From assembly GCA_021372945.1 (NCBI GenBank), contig JAJFTK010000098.1, positions 1-55,332 of the forward strand: a stretch of DNA of 55,332 nt. Direction: 5' to 3'. Made by a program: the position numbers and the translations under genes. How positions within the stretch are numbered: position 1 is the stretch's first letter; every line of letters begins with the position of its first letter. The stretch comes from Planctomycetaceae bacterium (GTDB lineage Bacteria; Planctomycetota; Phycisphaerae; Sedimentisphaerales; Anaerohalosphaeraceae). Of the stretch, positions 32,440-39,632 are shown one piece after another. The notes under the pieces were generated by a model. It did no database searches. It was not told the origin of the DNA and worked only from the letters and a program-made list of their open reading frames with translations.

Positions 32440-33510
32440 GTGGATCTGAAAGCGGAACATGTATTGGTTTGTCTGCGATACGGCATCGGCGATCTGACAA
32501 TGGAATTGCCCGCATTGGAGGAACTTCGAAAGGCTCTTCCCATTTCCCGTCTGACCGCGCTCGGTGCCGAACCGGCCATCCAATTACTCGAAGGCACTGG
32601 TCTGGCCGATCGCATCCTCTCGTACAGGCGTTGGCACATTACCGATTGGTATGTCTCCGGCAATGAAGAAACCGCCCGCCAGGTCCGGCGCTGGCTGATG
32701 GATGAGAACTTTGATGCCGTGTTTGATGCCGCTCATGCGCCTCCCGTTGTTCGGGATGAGATCTATCGCCGCTGTCCGAACGCGATCGACTATCACGGCG
32801 CCGCCGAACACCGCGTCCTGGTTCGCGGCGGCGGCGGGGTCGAGGCGATCAAAGAAGGGATCCTCCGCGGCTGGGGTCTGCCCGTTGACCCCGACCGCGC
32901 GCCGTGCATCCGACTTACCTCGCCGGAATTGGAATTTGCCGACCTGCTGTTATCGGCGCTGCCTGATCGCCAATGGCTGATCGGGCTTTCGCTCGAGGCT
33001 TCTTCGCCGCTGAAGACGTGGTCCCGCCAGAATTTCGTACGCGTCATCAATGATCTGACCTCACACGATGACGCGGTTTTCGTATTGCTGGCCGGTCCCG
33101 GTCAGGCCAGTCAATGCCAGGCGATCCTGCATCAACTTGACCTGCCCGACCGCGTCCTGCCGGTCTGTAATCTTCATCTGCGTAAGGCTGCGGCGCTGTT
33201 GTCACGATGCGATGCCTTTCTTGGCAACGATTCGGGATTGATGCATCTGGCTGCCGCCGTGGGTACGTCGCCCATCGCGATCTTTGGACCGACGGATCCG
33301 GACGTCTATCTGCCGCGGTGGCTCAATGCCCGCGCGGCACGCTCTTCCGTTCAGTGCCCGCATCGCAAAACTGCCGCCTTCGGACATCCGGCCTGTGTCA
33401 TCGCCCAAACCTGCTTTACGCATCAGAACTGTATCGCGCAGCTCGACCCTGATTTCATCTGCGGGCTGCTTCGGCAAGGCAGCGAGCATGTCCGGTGCGG
33501 GCAAAGGTGA
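32440..33510 (+). CDS. GT9-family glycosyltransferase
   Basis: The product is 356 residues from a GTG at 32440. Heptosyltransferase-like (GT9) features: VLVCLRYGIGDLTMELPALE at the N-terminus, LTALGAEPAIQLLEGTGLAD, and in the C-terminal Rossmann half CDAFLGNDSGLMHLAAAVGT then PIAIFGPTDPDVYLP. It would transfer a sugar from a nucleotide or ADP-sugar donor onto a glycan. It is the first intact gene of the glycan cluster, followed by a GT4 gene. The 97 bases up to that gene hold only a possible decayed coding tail. Confidence 0.87.
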   Translation: MDLKAEHVLVCLRYGIGDLTMELPALEELRKALPISRLTALGAEPAIQLLEGTGLADRILSYRRWHITDWYVSGNEETARQVRRWLMDENFDAVFDAAHAPPVVRDEIYRRCPNAIDYHGAAEHRVLVRGGGGVEAIKEGILRGWGLPVDPDRAPCIRLTSPELEFADLLLSALPDRQWLIGLSLEASSPLKTWSRQNFVRVINDLTSHDDAVFVLLAGPGQASQCQAILHQLDLPDRVLPVCNLHLRKAAALLSRCDAFLGNDSGLMHLAAAVGTSPIAIFGPTDPDVYLPRWLNARAARSSVQCPHRKTAAFGHPACVIAQTCFTHQNCIAQLDPDFICGLLRQGSEHVRCGQR

Positions 33511-33607
33511 ATCCGGGCCGAGGTCGTTTTTGCGCGACGGCCCGGCAGGGCTCGCCGAGCGGTTTGCCTATAAGCAATCGTTCTTGAAGGGTTAGGGCTG
33601 TTCCTTA

Positions 33608-34933
33608 TTGGGACGGGAACATGCACGTACTAAAATGATGCGTGACGAAACGATGAAATACGGCGACTGCAAGCAAGAGATGCAATCAATAGGAACAGAC
33701 AACCTCGCGTCCAACACCGTTGCGGTCGGATGTTCGCCGGTCTTAGTCGGGTCCAACGATTCCGTTCGCCTTCATCGTGCGGATTTAGCGGACAGTCAGT
33801 TTACTCATGAGCGTCCTTCTTTTCGGCCTTTGACCATTTTGATGACCACGGATACCGTCGGCGGCGTTCTGGTTTATACCCTCACGCTGGCACGGGCGCT
33901 TCGCGCCTACAACATCACGGTGGTATTAGCGGCGATGGGAGGTCCTTTGGACCCATGGTCCCGCGCCTGCGTCAAAGACCTGGATAACGTTTACTGCCAC
34001 GAAAGCGATTATAAACTCGAGTGGATGCAAGACCCCTGGACCGATGTGAAGCTTGCCGGCCAATGGCTGTTGCGCCTGGCCGATCAGGTCCGGCCCGATA
34101 TCGTGCATCTCAACAACTACGTGCACGCCGCACTGAATTGGCCGTGTCCTTCTCTGCTGGTCGGCCACTCCTGTGTTTACTCGTGGTATCGCGATGTCCG
34201 CCGCCAGGCGCCTCCGGTCTCGTGGAAGAAGTATTATTGCGGCGTTGCGACGGGCCTGAGACGCGCCGACCTGGTCACCGCGCCAACCTGGTCATTTCTG
34301 CGAACGCTGCGCGAGCTATATGGTCCGTTCCGCTCGGCCGGCGCCGTCTGCAACGGCATGGACCCTGAAACCTGCCCATGTCCCAAGGAACCTTTGATCT
34401 TTACCGCCGGCCGCATCTGGGATGAAGGCAAGAACATCGACATTCTAAAAAAAGTTCAGCCGTTGGTTTCAGCGCCCATCTACGTGGCCGGAAATATCCG
34501 CCATCCGGATGGGTCGCTCGCCGATTGCGCGGCCCTGCGCACGCTGGGTTTTCTCGACCGTCGGCACATGGCCGATTGGTACGCCAGGGCCGCTGTTTAT
34601 GTCCTTCCGGCGCTCTATGAACCGTTTGGCTTATCCGCGCTGGAGGCCGCCCATGCCGGCTGTGCCCTGGTGCTCGGCGACATTCCTTCCTTACGCGAGA
34701 TCTGGGCCAATGCCGCCGTGTTTGTTGATCCGCGCGACGAAAAGGCGATCGCCGCGGCGATGAACCGGCTGCTCGCCGAGCGCGCCCTTCGTCAGGAATA
34801 CGCCCGCCGGGCCGTCGGCAGGGCTCGGCTCTACTCGATCAGCAAAATGGCACAACGCTATTACAATTTTTACAGGATCCTTGTAACCAACCAGCCTATC
34901 TACTCACCCTTGATGACCGCGGCTCTGTTTTAG
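33608..34933 (+). CDS. GT4-family glycosyltransferase
   Basis: The longest frame gives 441 residues from a TTG; the real start is unclear because the first 75 residues have no family resemblance, and the domain begins at LTILMTTDTVGGVLVYTLTL. ATGs at 33635, 33638 and 33653 are alternatives. The C-terminal half carries LIFTAGRIWDEGKNIDILKK, then VYVLPALYEPFGLSALEAAH, the GT4 donor-binding E-x7-E motif, and EIWANAAVFVDPRDEKAIAA. It is a retaining glycosyltransferase for an exported or surface glycan. Its stop codon lies against the methyltransferase remnant on the other strand (four-base overlap). Confidence 0.85.
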   Translation: MGREHARTKMMRDETMKYGDCKQEMQSIGTDNLASNTVAVGCSPVLVGSNDSVRLHRADLADSQFTHERPSFRPLTILMTTDTVGGVLVYTLTLARALRAYNITVVLAAMGGPLDPWSRACVKDLDNVYCHESDYKLEWMQDPWTDVKLAGQWLLRLADQVRPDIVHLNNYVHAALNWPCPSLLVGHSCVYSWYRDVRRQAPPVSWKKYYCGVATGLRRADLVTAPTWSFLRTLRELYGPFRSAGAVCNGMDPETCPCPKEPLIFTAGRIWDEGKNIDILKKVQPLVSAPIYVAGNIRHPDGSLADCAALRTLGFLDRRHMADWYARAAVYVLPALYEPFGLSALEAAHAGCALVLGDIPSLREIWANAAVFVDPRDEKAIAAAMNRLLAERALRQEYARRAVGRARLYSISKMAQRYYNFYRILVTNQPIYSPLMTAALF

Positions 34934-35162
34934 TAAAACTTCGCGTTGCAGCCGATGTCCAATGCCGTCATCCCGCTAAGATCCTTTGGAAGATGCCGTT
35001 CGATGACTTTGCGCTGAAATGCCGGAAGATCGCCCAGCGGATGATGCGGCGCCGTCACATCCCATCCGGAAGGTGCATGTTATAAAGCCACGCACCCATC
35101 CTCGAGATCCGCCGCTCCAGGTCGGTTGAGGGTTCTTGAAACGCCTGTTCAAGTGTTTTCAT
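34930..35162 (-). pseudogene. Remnant of a SAM methyltransferase of the glycan cluster
   Basis: Read from the ATG at 35162 (overlapping the CgeB-like gene by 14 bases): MKTLEQAFQEPSTDLERRIS, then MGAWLYNMHLPDG; the frame then breaks near 35057 and the family resumes one base out of phase as WDVTAPHHPLGDLPAFQRKV, then DLSGMTALDIGCNAKFY and TAA at 34930-34932. This is the N-terminal quarter of a TIGR04290-like methyltransferase (WxxNxHLPxG and TAxxHxLGDFPxFxW type, then SAM motif I LDIGCNAGFY). The gene thus lacks its body and carries a frameshift. Confidence 0.7.
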
Positions 35163-36252
35163 TCGACACTCTGTGTGAGCTGTACGCCCGGCACTCCAAA
35201 AGGTGGCGTTCAAGTTCGGCCGCGCGGTGCGCCGCCGTATGACGGTCCAGCATGCGTTTGCGTGCCTTGCGTCCGATCGAAGTGCGGCGGCTGTCCGGCA
35301 TGGTGCTTAGCCATTCCACCGTCTGCCGATGCGAGTCGGCGATCAGGATCTCTTCGCCCGGTTCGAAGAACGTTTCAAGCCCCGGCCAGTAGTCGCTGAT
35401 GATGCATCGGCCGCACGCGGCCGCTTCGAACAGGCGAATGCTTGGCGAAAAACCCGCCGCCGCCATCGCCGACCGCGTCACGTTCAACGTGAAGCGCTGC
35501 GCGTTATAGAAACGGCAATGCTCCGCCGGCGGTAAATGTTCGATCCGCTCAATGTTATTGGGCCATTGAAGCGCAGGCGGGTATTGCGGCCCGGCCGCCA
35601 CGAATCGTCCGCCCGGGTAATGCCGCGCCGTCAATATCAGCAGCTTATCCAGCGCGGCCTGCCGGTCGTCGCTGTACGTGCCGAGATAGCCCATGTCCCA
35701 CAATTCCGGGACCTCTTGCGGGTAATAGTCCCCCGGATCTGCCGAACAGTAGAGCGGCCGGGCGGCAGGGGACCGGTAAGTCTCTTCAAGATATTGCAGC
35801 AGCGCGCCGCCCGTAAAAGACAAGTACAGGTCATATTGTTCGATGAGTTCCGGGTGCAGGTATTCATAATCCTGGCGTCTCAGCTTGGCCAGCGTGATTG
35901 GGGTATCGATATCGTAAAAGATCGAAGCGCGCGCGATCTGCGTGATCCATTGGCCGACCTGGACGCCATCGCGAACACACGAACCCACGATGACGGCATC
36001 GGCCTTCCTGATCTCGGATTCGTAAGTGTTCTTCAATTGCTCAACGCTGTCGTACAATCCGAGCCGGCAAAACGCCGGTTCCGGCAGGTCCCGATGATCG
36101 CGGTACCACGGCACAGCCTGTTCCAGGAACAGGATGCGATGGCCGCGCTGGGCAAGCGCCTTGAGCAGCGCTCGGTAGATGGCGGCGTGTCCGTTGCCCC
36201 ATGAAGAGGTCAGCGAAAGCCCGATTACAGTGATGTTCAGCGACTCCGGCAA
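35149..36252 (-). CDS. CgeB-family glycosyltransferase
   Basis: The product is 367 residues. The N-terminal half (ITVIGLSLTSSWGNGHAAIY, ILFLEQAVPWYRDHRDLP) is a GT-B Rossmann fold; the C-terminal half has FYNAQRFTLNVTRSAMAAAG, FSPSIRLFEAAACGRCIISD, then WPGLETFFEPGEEILIADS, the CgeB/DUF3880 glycosyl-transferase pattern. It is likely a retaining transferase in assembly of the same surface glycan as the GT9 and GT4 genes that lie in the opposite direction. Its 3' end overlaps the methyltransferase remnant. Confidence 0.85.
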   Translation of the reverse strand: MPESLNITVIGLSLTSSWGNGHAAIYRALLKALAQRGHRILFLEQAVPWYRDHRDLPEPAFCRLGLYDSVEQLKNTYESEIRKADAVIVGSCVRDGVQVGQWITQIARASIFYDIDTPITLAKLRRQDYEYLHPELIEQYDLYLSFTGGALLQYLEETYRSPAARPLYCSADPGDYYPQEVPELWDMGYLGTYSDDRQAALDKLLILTARHYPGGRFVAAGPQYPPALQWPNNIERIEHLPPAEHCRFYNAQRFTLNVTRSAMAAAGFSPSIRLFEAAACGRCIISDYWPGLETFFEPGEEILIADSHRQTVEWLSTMPDSRRTSIGRKARKRMLDRHTAAHRAAELERHLLECRAYSSHRVSNENT

Positions 36253-36326
36253 TGTTCTCCCCTCTTTGAAACGTCCCGCGTGAAACGCGATCGCGCGCCC
36301 ATCGGCATGACAGCCTTTTCTCGATC

Positions 36327-36608
36327 CTATTCTTCTCTCTTCACCAGCTTGTTGAAATTGCTCTTCTGGCCGCTTTCGGTCTCTTCCTGAAAGACAAAGG
36401 CCAGCTTGGAATCCTCGAATTCATCAAAGAATTCCTCCCATGAGATGGGTTCCAGCGACTCTTCGCCGGAGTAGCCCGGAAAATCGATCCGGATGATGCC
36501 TATCTCGTCGCCTTTGCGGGTCCGCTTGACGGCGGCGGGCTTACCCCCGCGCTCTTCAACCCATTTTCGAATGGTTTCATGATCGGTTGTGATGGTGGAT
36601 GTAGCCAT
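36327..36608 (-). CDS. Conserved small protein of unknown function
   Basis: The product is 93 residues and acidic. The segments MATSTITTDHETIRKWVEER, GIIRIDFPGYSGEESLEPIS and WEEFFDEFEDSKLAFVFQEE look strongly conserved and resemble a hypothetical family I recall from soil proteobacteria and acidobacteria near hemerythrin and stress genes. No catalytic motif is apparent. Its Shine-Dalgarno (AGGAG) lies inside the end of the 36-residue gene just upstream, and one base separates the two. Confidence 0.7.
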   Translation of the reverse strand: MATSTITTDHETIRKWVEERGGKPAAVKRTRKGDEIGIIRIDFPGYSGEESLEPISWEEFFDEFEDSKLAFVFQEETESGQKSNFNKLVKREE

Positions 36609-36609
36609 A

Positions 36610-36720
36610 TCAACTCCTAATCGTGCGTTCGTAAATGCGGTCGATCACCTCCGCGACCGCGGTCATTCTTTCGATACTTGGGTCATACGCTTTGCCGCGC
36701 TTGCGTATCTTTCTTTTCAT
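36610..36720 (-). CDS. 36-residue basic peptide upstream of the 93-residue protein
   Basis: A short gene with ATG at 36720, AAGGATGGCG as ribosome-binding site and a TGA one base before the next ATG. The product is MKRKIRKRGKAYDPSIERMT followed by AVAEVIDRIYERTIRS, strongly basic at the N-terminus and then an amphipathic helix. Its last codons encode the Shine-Dalgarno of the downstream gene, so translation is probably coupled. No homology claim is made. Confidence 0.55.
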   Translation of the reverse strand: MKRKIRKRGKAYDPSIERMTAVAEVIDRIYERTIRS

Positions 36721-36736
36721 CGCCATCCTTTCCGAA

Positions 36737-37867
36737 TCAGCGGCTTTGCCCGGCCGTGACCGCCGGCCGTTCGGCCGTCAGGCAGAACCAGTCGTAAAGC
36801 CGTTTGATGCCTTCTTCGTGCCCCACGCGCGCCGTCCAGCCGGTCGCCTGGCGGAAGCGCGTCGTATCCGATACGTAGTAAAGCTGGTCTTGCTGTCGCC
36901 AATCGCCAAACCGTATGTCCGGCGTCAGGTCCCCGATCCGCGCGATTTCGTCAAGAACCTCCAGTATGCTCACCGCGTTCTCCGGCCCGCCTCCCATATT
37001 GAAAACCTGTCCCGCCAGCGAGCGCGGGTTCCGATACACGATCAGCATGGCGTTGATCAGGTCATCGATGAACAACAGGTCCCGCACCTGTTTGCCGTTG
37101 CCATAGATCGTTACGTCCTTGTTCTGCATCATCCTCCGCATGAAATGCGCCACCCATCCCTGCTCTTCCGTGCCGAACTGGTGCGGCCCAAAGATGCAGC
37201 TCATTCGAAACACAACCGCCGGGATCTTATAGATCCGCGCGTAGTCCAGCACGTATTGGTCCGCCGACCCCTTCGAACAGCCGTACGGTGTATGAAAATC
37301 CAGCGGCTGACCTTCATCGATGCCGTCGGTCTGGGATTCTTCCGCGGGGCGGTAGCGCGTCGGCTCTTCCGCCATCGCCATCTCTTCCAGGCTGCCGTAA
37401 ACTTTGTTCGTGCTCGTGAATAATACCGCCGGGCAAGTCGTCTGCGCCCGCGCCGCCTCCAGGATGTTCAGCGTCCCGGCGCAATTAATCTCAAAATCCT
37501 CGGTCGGCTGTTCGATGCTCGCCGTAACCGCCACCTGCGCGGCGAAATGAAACACCATATCGACCCGGCTGACCAGCTCATCCACCACCGTGCGGTTGCG
37601 GACGTCCTCCAGCACGAACTCGACGCGATCATGGTAATGCTCTCGCAAATACTCCAGGTTGCTCTCGCTGCCCGGCCGCGAAAGATTGTCCAAAACGATC
37701 ACCTTGAGCCCTTCGTCTGCCAGCCGTTTGGCCATGTTCACGCCGATAAATCCCGCACCGCCCGTGACCAGCACGGGTTTGCGCCGCTGCCGCTTGCCGC
37801 TAAGACGGCTCGATGATTCCATGCTGAAGCGTTCGGCCAACGAGTCATTCACTGGATTGTAAGGCAT
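36737..37867 (-). CDS. NAD-dependent sugar epimerase/dehydratase (SDR)
   Basis: The product is 376 residues from the ATG at 37867, preceded by GAGGACTGGCGT; the longer form uses a TTG. Extended SDR features: VLVTGGAGFIGVNMAKRLAD (GxxGxxG NAD site), VLDNLSRPGSESNLEYL, VFHFAAQVAVTASIEQP, FTSTNKVYGS, catalytic YGCSK, and RMSCIFGPHQFGTEEQGWVA. The sequence is closest in style to CDP-tyvelose/paratose 2-epimerase-like enzymes. It would supply a nucleotide sugar to the nearby glycosyltransferases. Its 5' end overlaps the epimerase remnant upstream by 23 bases, suggesting the two were once translated in series. Confidence 0.87.
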   Translation of the reverse strand: MPYNPVNDSLAERFSMESSSRLSGKRQRRKPVLVTGGAGFIGVNMAKRLADEGLKVIVLDNLSRPGSESNLEYLREHYHDRVEFVLEDVRNRTVVDELVSRVDMVFHFAAQVAVTASIEQPTEDFEINCAGTLNILEAARAQTTCPAVLFTSTNKVYGSLEEMAMAEEPTRYRPAEESQTDGIDEGQPLDFHTPYGCSKGSADQYVLDYARIYKIPAVVFRMSCIFGPHQFGTEEQGWVAHFMRRMMQNKDVTIYGNGKQVRDLLFIDDLINAMLIVYRNPRSLAGQVFNMGGGPENAVSILEVLDEIARIGDLTPDIRFGDWRQQDQLYYVSDTTRFRQATGWTARVGHEEGIKRLYDWFCLTAERPAVTAGQSR

Positions 37868-38060
37868 ACGCCAGTCCTCTTCGCTCAAGTTCCATGTGCC
37901 CGATCCCCACGCGGTTCTCGGCCTGTTGGCCTTTGAGCCGCAGGCCCAGTTCGCTCAGGCCGTCCCGCAGATCGACCTGCGGCCGGTAATGCAGTTGTTT
38001 ATCGCAGCAATGCGAACCGATGAATTCCGCTCTGCCCGTGACCGATATGCGTCTTCTCAT
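37845..38060 (-). pseudogene. SDR epimerase with its centre deleted
   Basis: From the ATG at 38060 the frame reads MRRRISVTGRAEFIGSHCCD, a slightly degraded NAD-binding start of an SDR epimerase (VTGGAGFIGSHLCD), and passes directly in frame into HYRPQVDLRDGLSELGLRLK and then QQAENRVGIGHMELERRGLA, the C-terminal end of such an epimerase (compare the YxPxVxLxxGLxxL type of ending). About 250-300 residues between are missing. One base change has also spoiled the GGAGFIG motif. It cannot be catalytic. Confidence 0.6.
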
Positions 38061-38155
38061 GCGAAGATCCTTTTTCGTCTCAAACAAAACGCTTCGGGCA
38101 TTCTCCGCGCCGCCGCAAATCATGCCTGAAGCGCCATTCTGCAAGTCCGTCTCGC

Positions 38156-38608
38156 TCAGACCGTGATCTCGGTTGCACGTTTGGCCTGCTTGAAATCTTT
38201 CACCAGGTTGTCATTGATTTCTTCTTCCATCAGTTGCTCGGCCTGCTCGAAGATCTGGTCCTCTTCTTCTTCGATGTGATGCCGCACCATCTCTCCCATC
38301 ACCTTCAGTTTCGGTTCCCAGTGTTCGTCGCTGACGTCCGTGTGCTCGATCCCCGGAAGCGCCATCTTCACGGCCGCATGCTCTTCCATAGCCTCCAGCA
38401 CGATCTCGCGGTCATCGGCGTTATCCAGCAGCCACGTGTAAAACACGGTTTCTTCCGCGTGCATGTGCTGGAGCAATTCCTTTTTGAGCCGGCTGAAATT
38501 ATTCTGACGGCTCTTTACAGTTCCTTCGCCGCCTTCCTGAAGGCTGTCAATGAGATCCAGAACCTTCTTGTGGTCCTCTCTGAGCATGTCCAAAATATCA
38601 TTTGCCAT
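38156..38608 (-). CDS. Hemerythrin-like domain protein
   Basis: The product is 150 residues. A four-helix bundle has the di-iron ligands in REDHKKVLDLID, LLQHMHAEETVFY, EEHAAVKM and MVRHHIEEEEDQIF. It is of the DUF542/hemerythrin HHE type, implicated in oxygen or nitric-oxide handling and in stress defence. GTAAAGGAGTCAACG precedes the ATG. It is downstream of, and parallel to, the ferritin-like and ChaB genes. Confidence 0.88.
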   Translation of the reverse strand: MANDILDMLREDHKKVLDLIDSLQEGGEGTVKSRQNNFSRLKKELLQHMHAEETVFYTWLLDNADDREIVLEAMEEHAAVKMALPGIEHTDVSDEHWEPKLKVMGEMVRHHIEEEEDQIFEQAEQLMEEEINDNLVKDFKQAKRATEITV

Positions 38609-38667
38609 CGTTGACTCCTTTACTTGTGTGTGTTCTTATTCGGATGCATTGACAGGTACGCCTGTGA

Positions 38668-39105
38668 TCAGACCCTGACCTGCAGCACGTCTTCGATATA
38701 CGAAAGATGCCGCCGCTCATCTTCGTAATTGTCCGATACTACCGCCAATACCTCCGGGTCCAGGTCCCAGTTCTCGTAGGCGTCCTGGTACTTGCGGTTG
38801 GTGATCTTCTCGTTGGACAGCATCGCCTTGAGCGCCCCGTCTTCCCCCGTTACGCTTCGAAGCGACGTGAACCCCTCAATGAAGAACCCCTTCACGTCCT
38901 TGGTTCGCTCCGGCGGCACTTCGCCGGCGCCCGTCAGCAAATCAGATAACAGCGTTACATGCCGCCGATGGTCCTCACGGTACATGTTGATCGTCTTGTG
39001 GATGCTCGGCGTCTCAATATGCTGCAGCGCCTCCTCGTAAGCCGCTACGGCGTCAATGTCCAGCTTGATCAACGATTTGATCTTATCTGCCTGGTCTTTG
39101 TTCAT
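38668..39105 (-). CDS. Ferritin-like protein (DUF2383/PA2169 family)
   Basis: The product is 145 residues and all helical. LIKLDIDAVAAYEEALQHIE, NMYREDHRRHVTLLSDLL, NRKYQDAYENWDL and DNYEDERRHLSYIEDVL provide Glu and ExxH-type metal ligands of the ferritin-like superfamily. Function is unproven; it is frequently beside stress genes. AGAAGGAGATCGCT precedes the ATG. It is 15 bases from the ChaB gene. Confidence 0.82.
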   Translation of the reverse strand: MNKDQADKIKSLIKLDIDAVAAYEEALQHIETPSIHKTINMYREDHRRHVTLLSDLLTGAGEVPPERTKDVKGFFIEGFTSLRSVTGEDGALKAMLSNEKITNRKYQDAYENWDLDPEVLAVVSDNYEDERRHLSYIEDVLQVRV

Positions 39106-39120
39106 AGCGATCTCCTTCTC

Positions 39121-39348
39121 TTATTTGGGATGCCATTTTTCGTCATCCCCTTTCTTGTACTTCTTTTTGACTGCGTTCCAGGCCACTTTATGAGCGGCCT
39201 GTTCCTGCGATTCAGAGCCGCGCCGCTTCCGTGGCTCTTTGTATTGTTCCGTGGCATTGTTGTAGGCCTCTCGGTAGATGTCCTGCGCATGCTTGGGCAA
39301 ATTGTCCTTGACCCGTTCGGGCAAATCCTTGTTCTTTGAGTATGGCAT
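39121..39348 (-). CDS. ChaB family protein
   Basis: The product is 75 residues. The sequence LPERVKDNLPKHAQDIYREA YNNA then AAHKVAWNAVKKKYKK matches the ChaB family, small proteins named for cation transport regulation in E. coli but of uncertain role. AAAGGAAGACAGCT precedes the ATG. It is first in the ChaB, ferritin-like, hemerythrin series. The 284 bases between it and the P-ATPase show no gene. Confidence 0.85.
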   Translation of the reverse strand: MPYSKNKDLPERVKDNLPKHAQDIYREAYNNATEQYKEPRKRRGSESQEQAAHKVAWNAVKKKYKKGDDEKWHPK

Positions 39349-39632
39349 AGCTGTCTTCCTTTAGAGTTAACTGGTGACGAAGCGGCGGCCGCATCTTGCT
39401 TCCTTCCCCGGCTGACGAGTCTGCTCCTGCTTGGGCAAAGTTGTTTTCTTTCCCACGATACGCCCTTCATGAATCGATGAACTTGCTTGTGTCGCTCCCG
39501 TTATTGCGAGCCGACAATGTGCCTATCGCTTCCTTCGGCAGTGATCTTCTCTGTGCATTACCCTACTCCGTGCCCCCCAACCCCCTCAATGGGGCAATTG
39601 ACTAATTCCCCGCGTCCAAACCCTCAAAATAG

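Noticed and set aside
33511..33607. Possible tail of a lost glycosyltransferase (ending AERFAYKQSFLKG)
   Set aside because: The resemblance is limited to about 15 residues and could be chance.
39102..39470. 122-codon minus-strand frame in the ChaB upstream gap
   Set aside because: It shares bases with ChaB in another frame; ChaB is recognisable and this frame is not.
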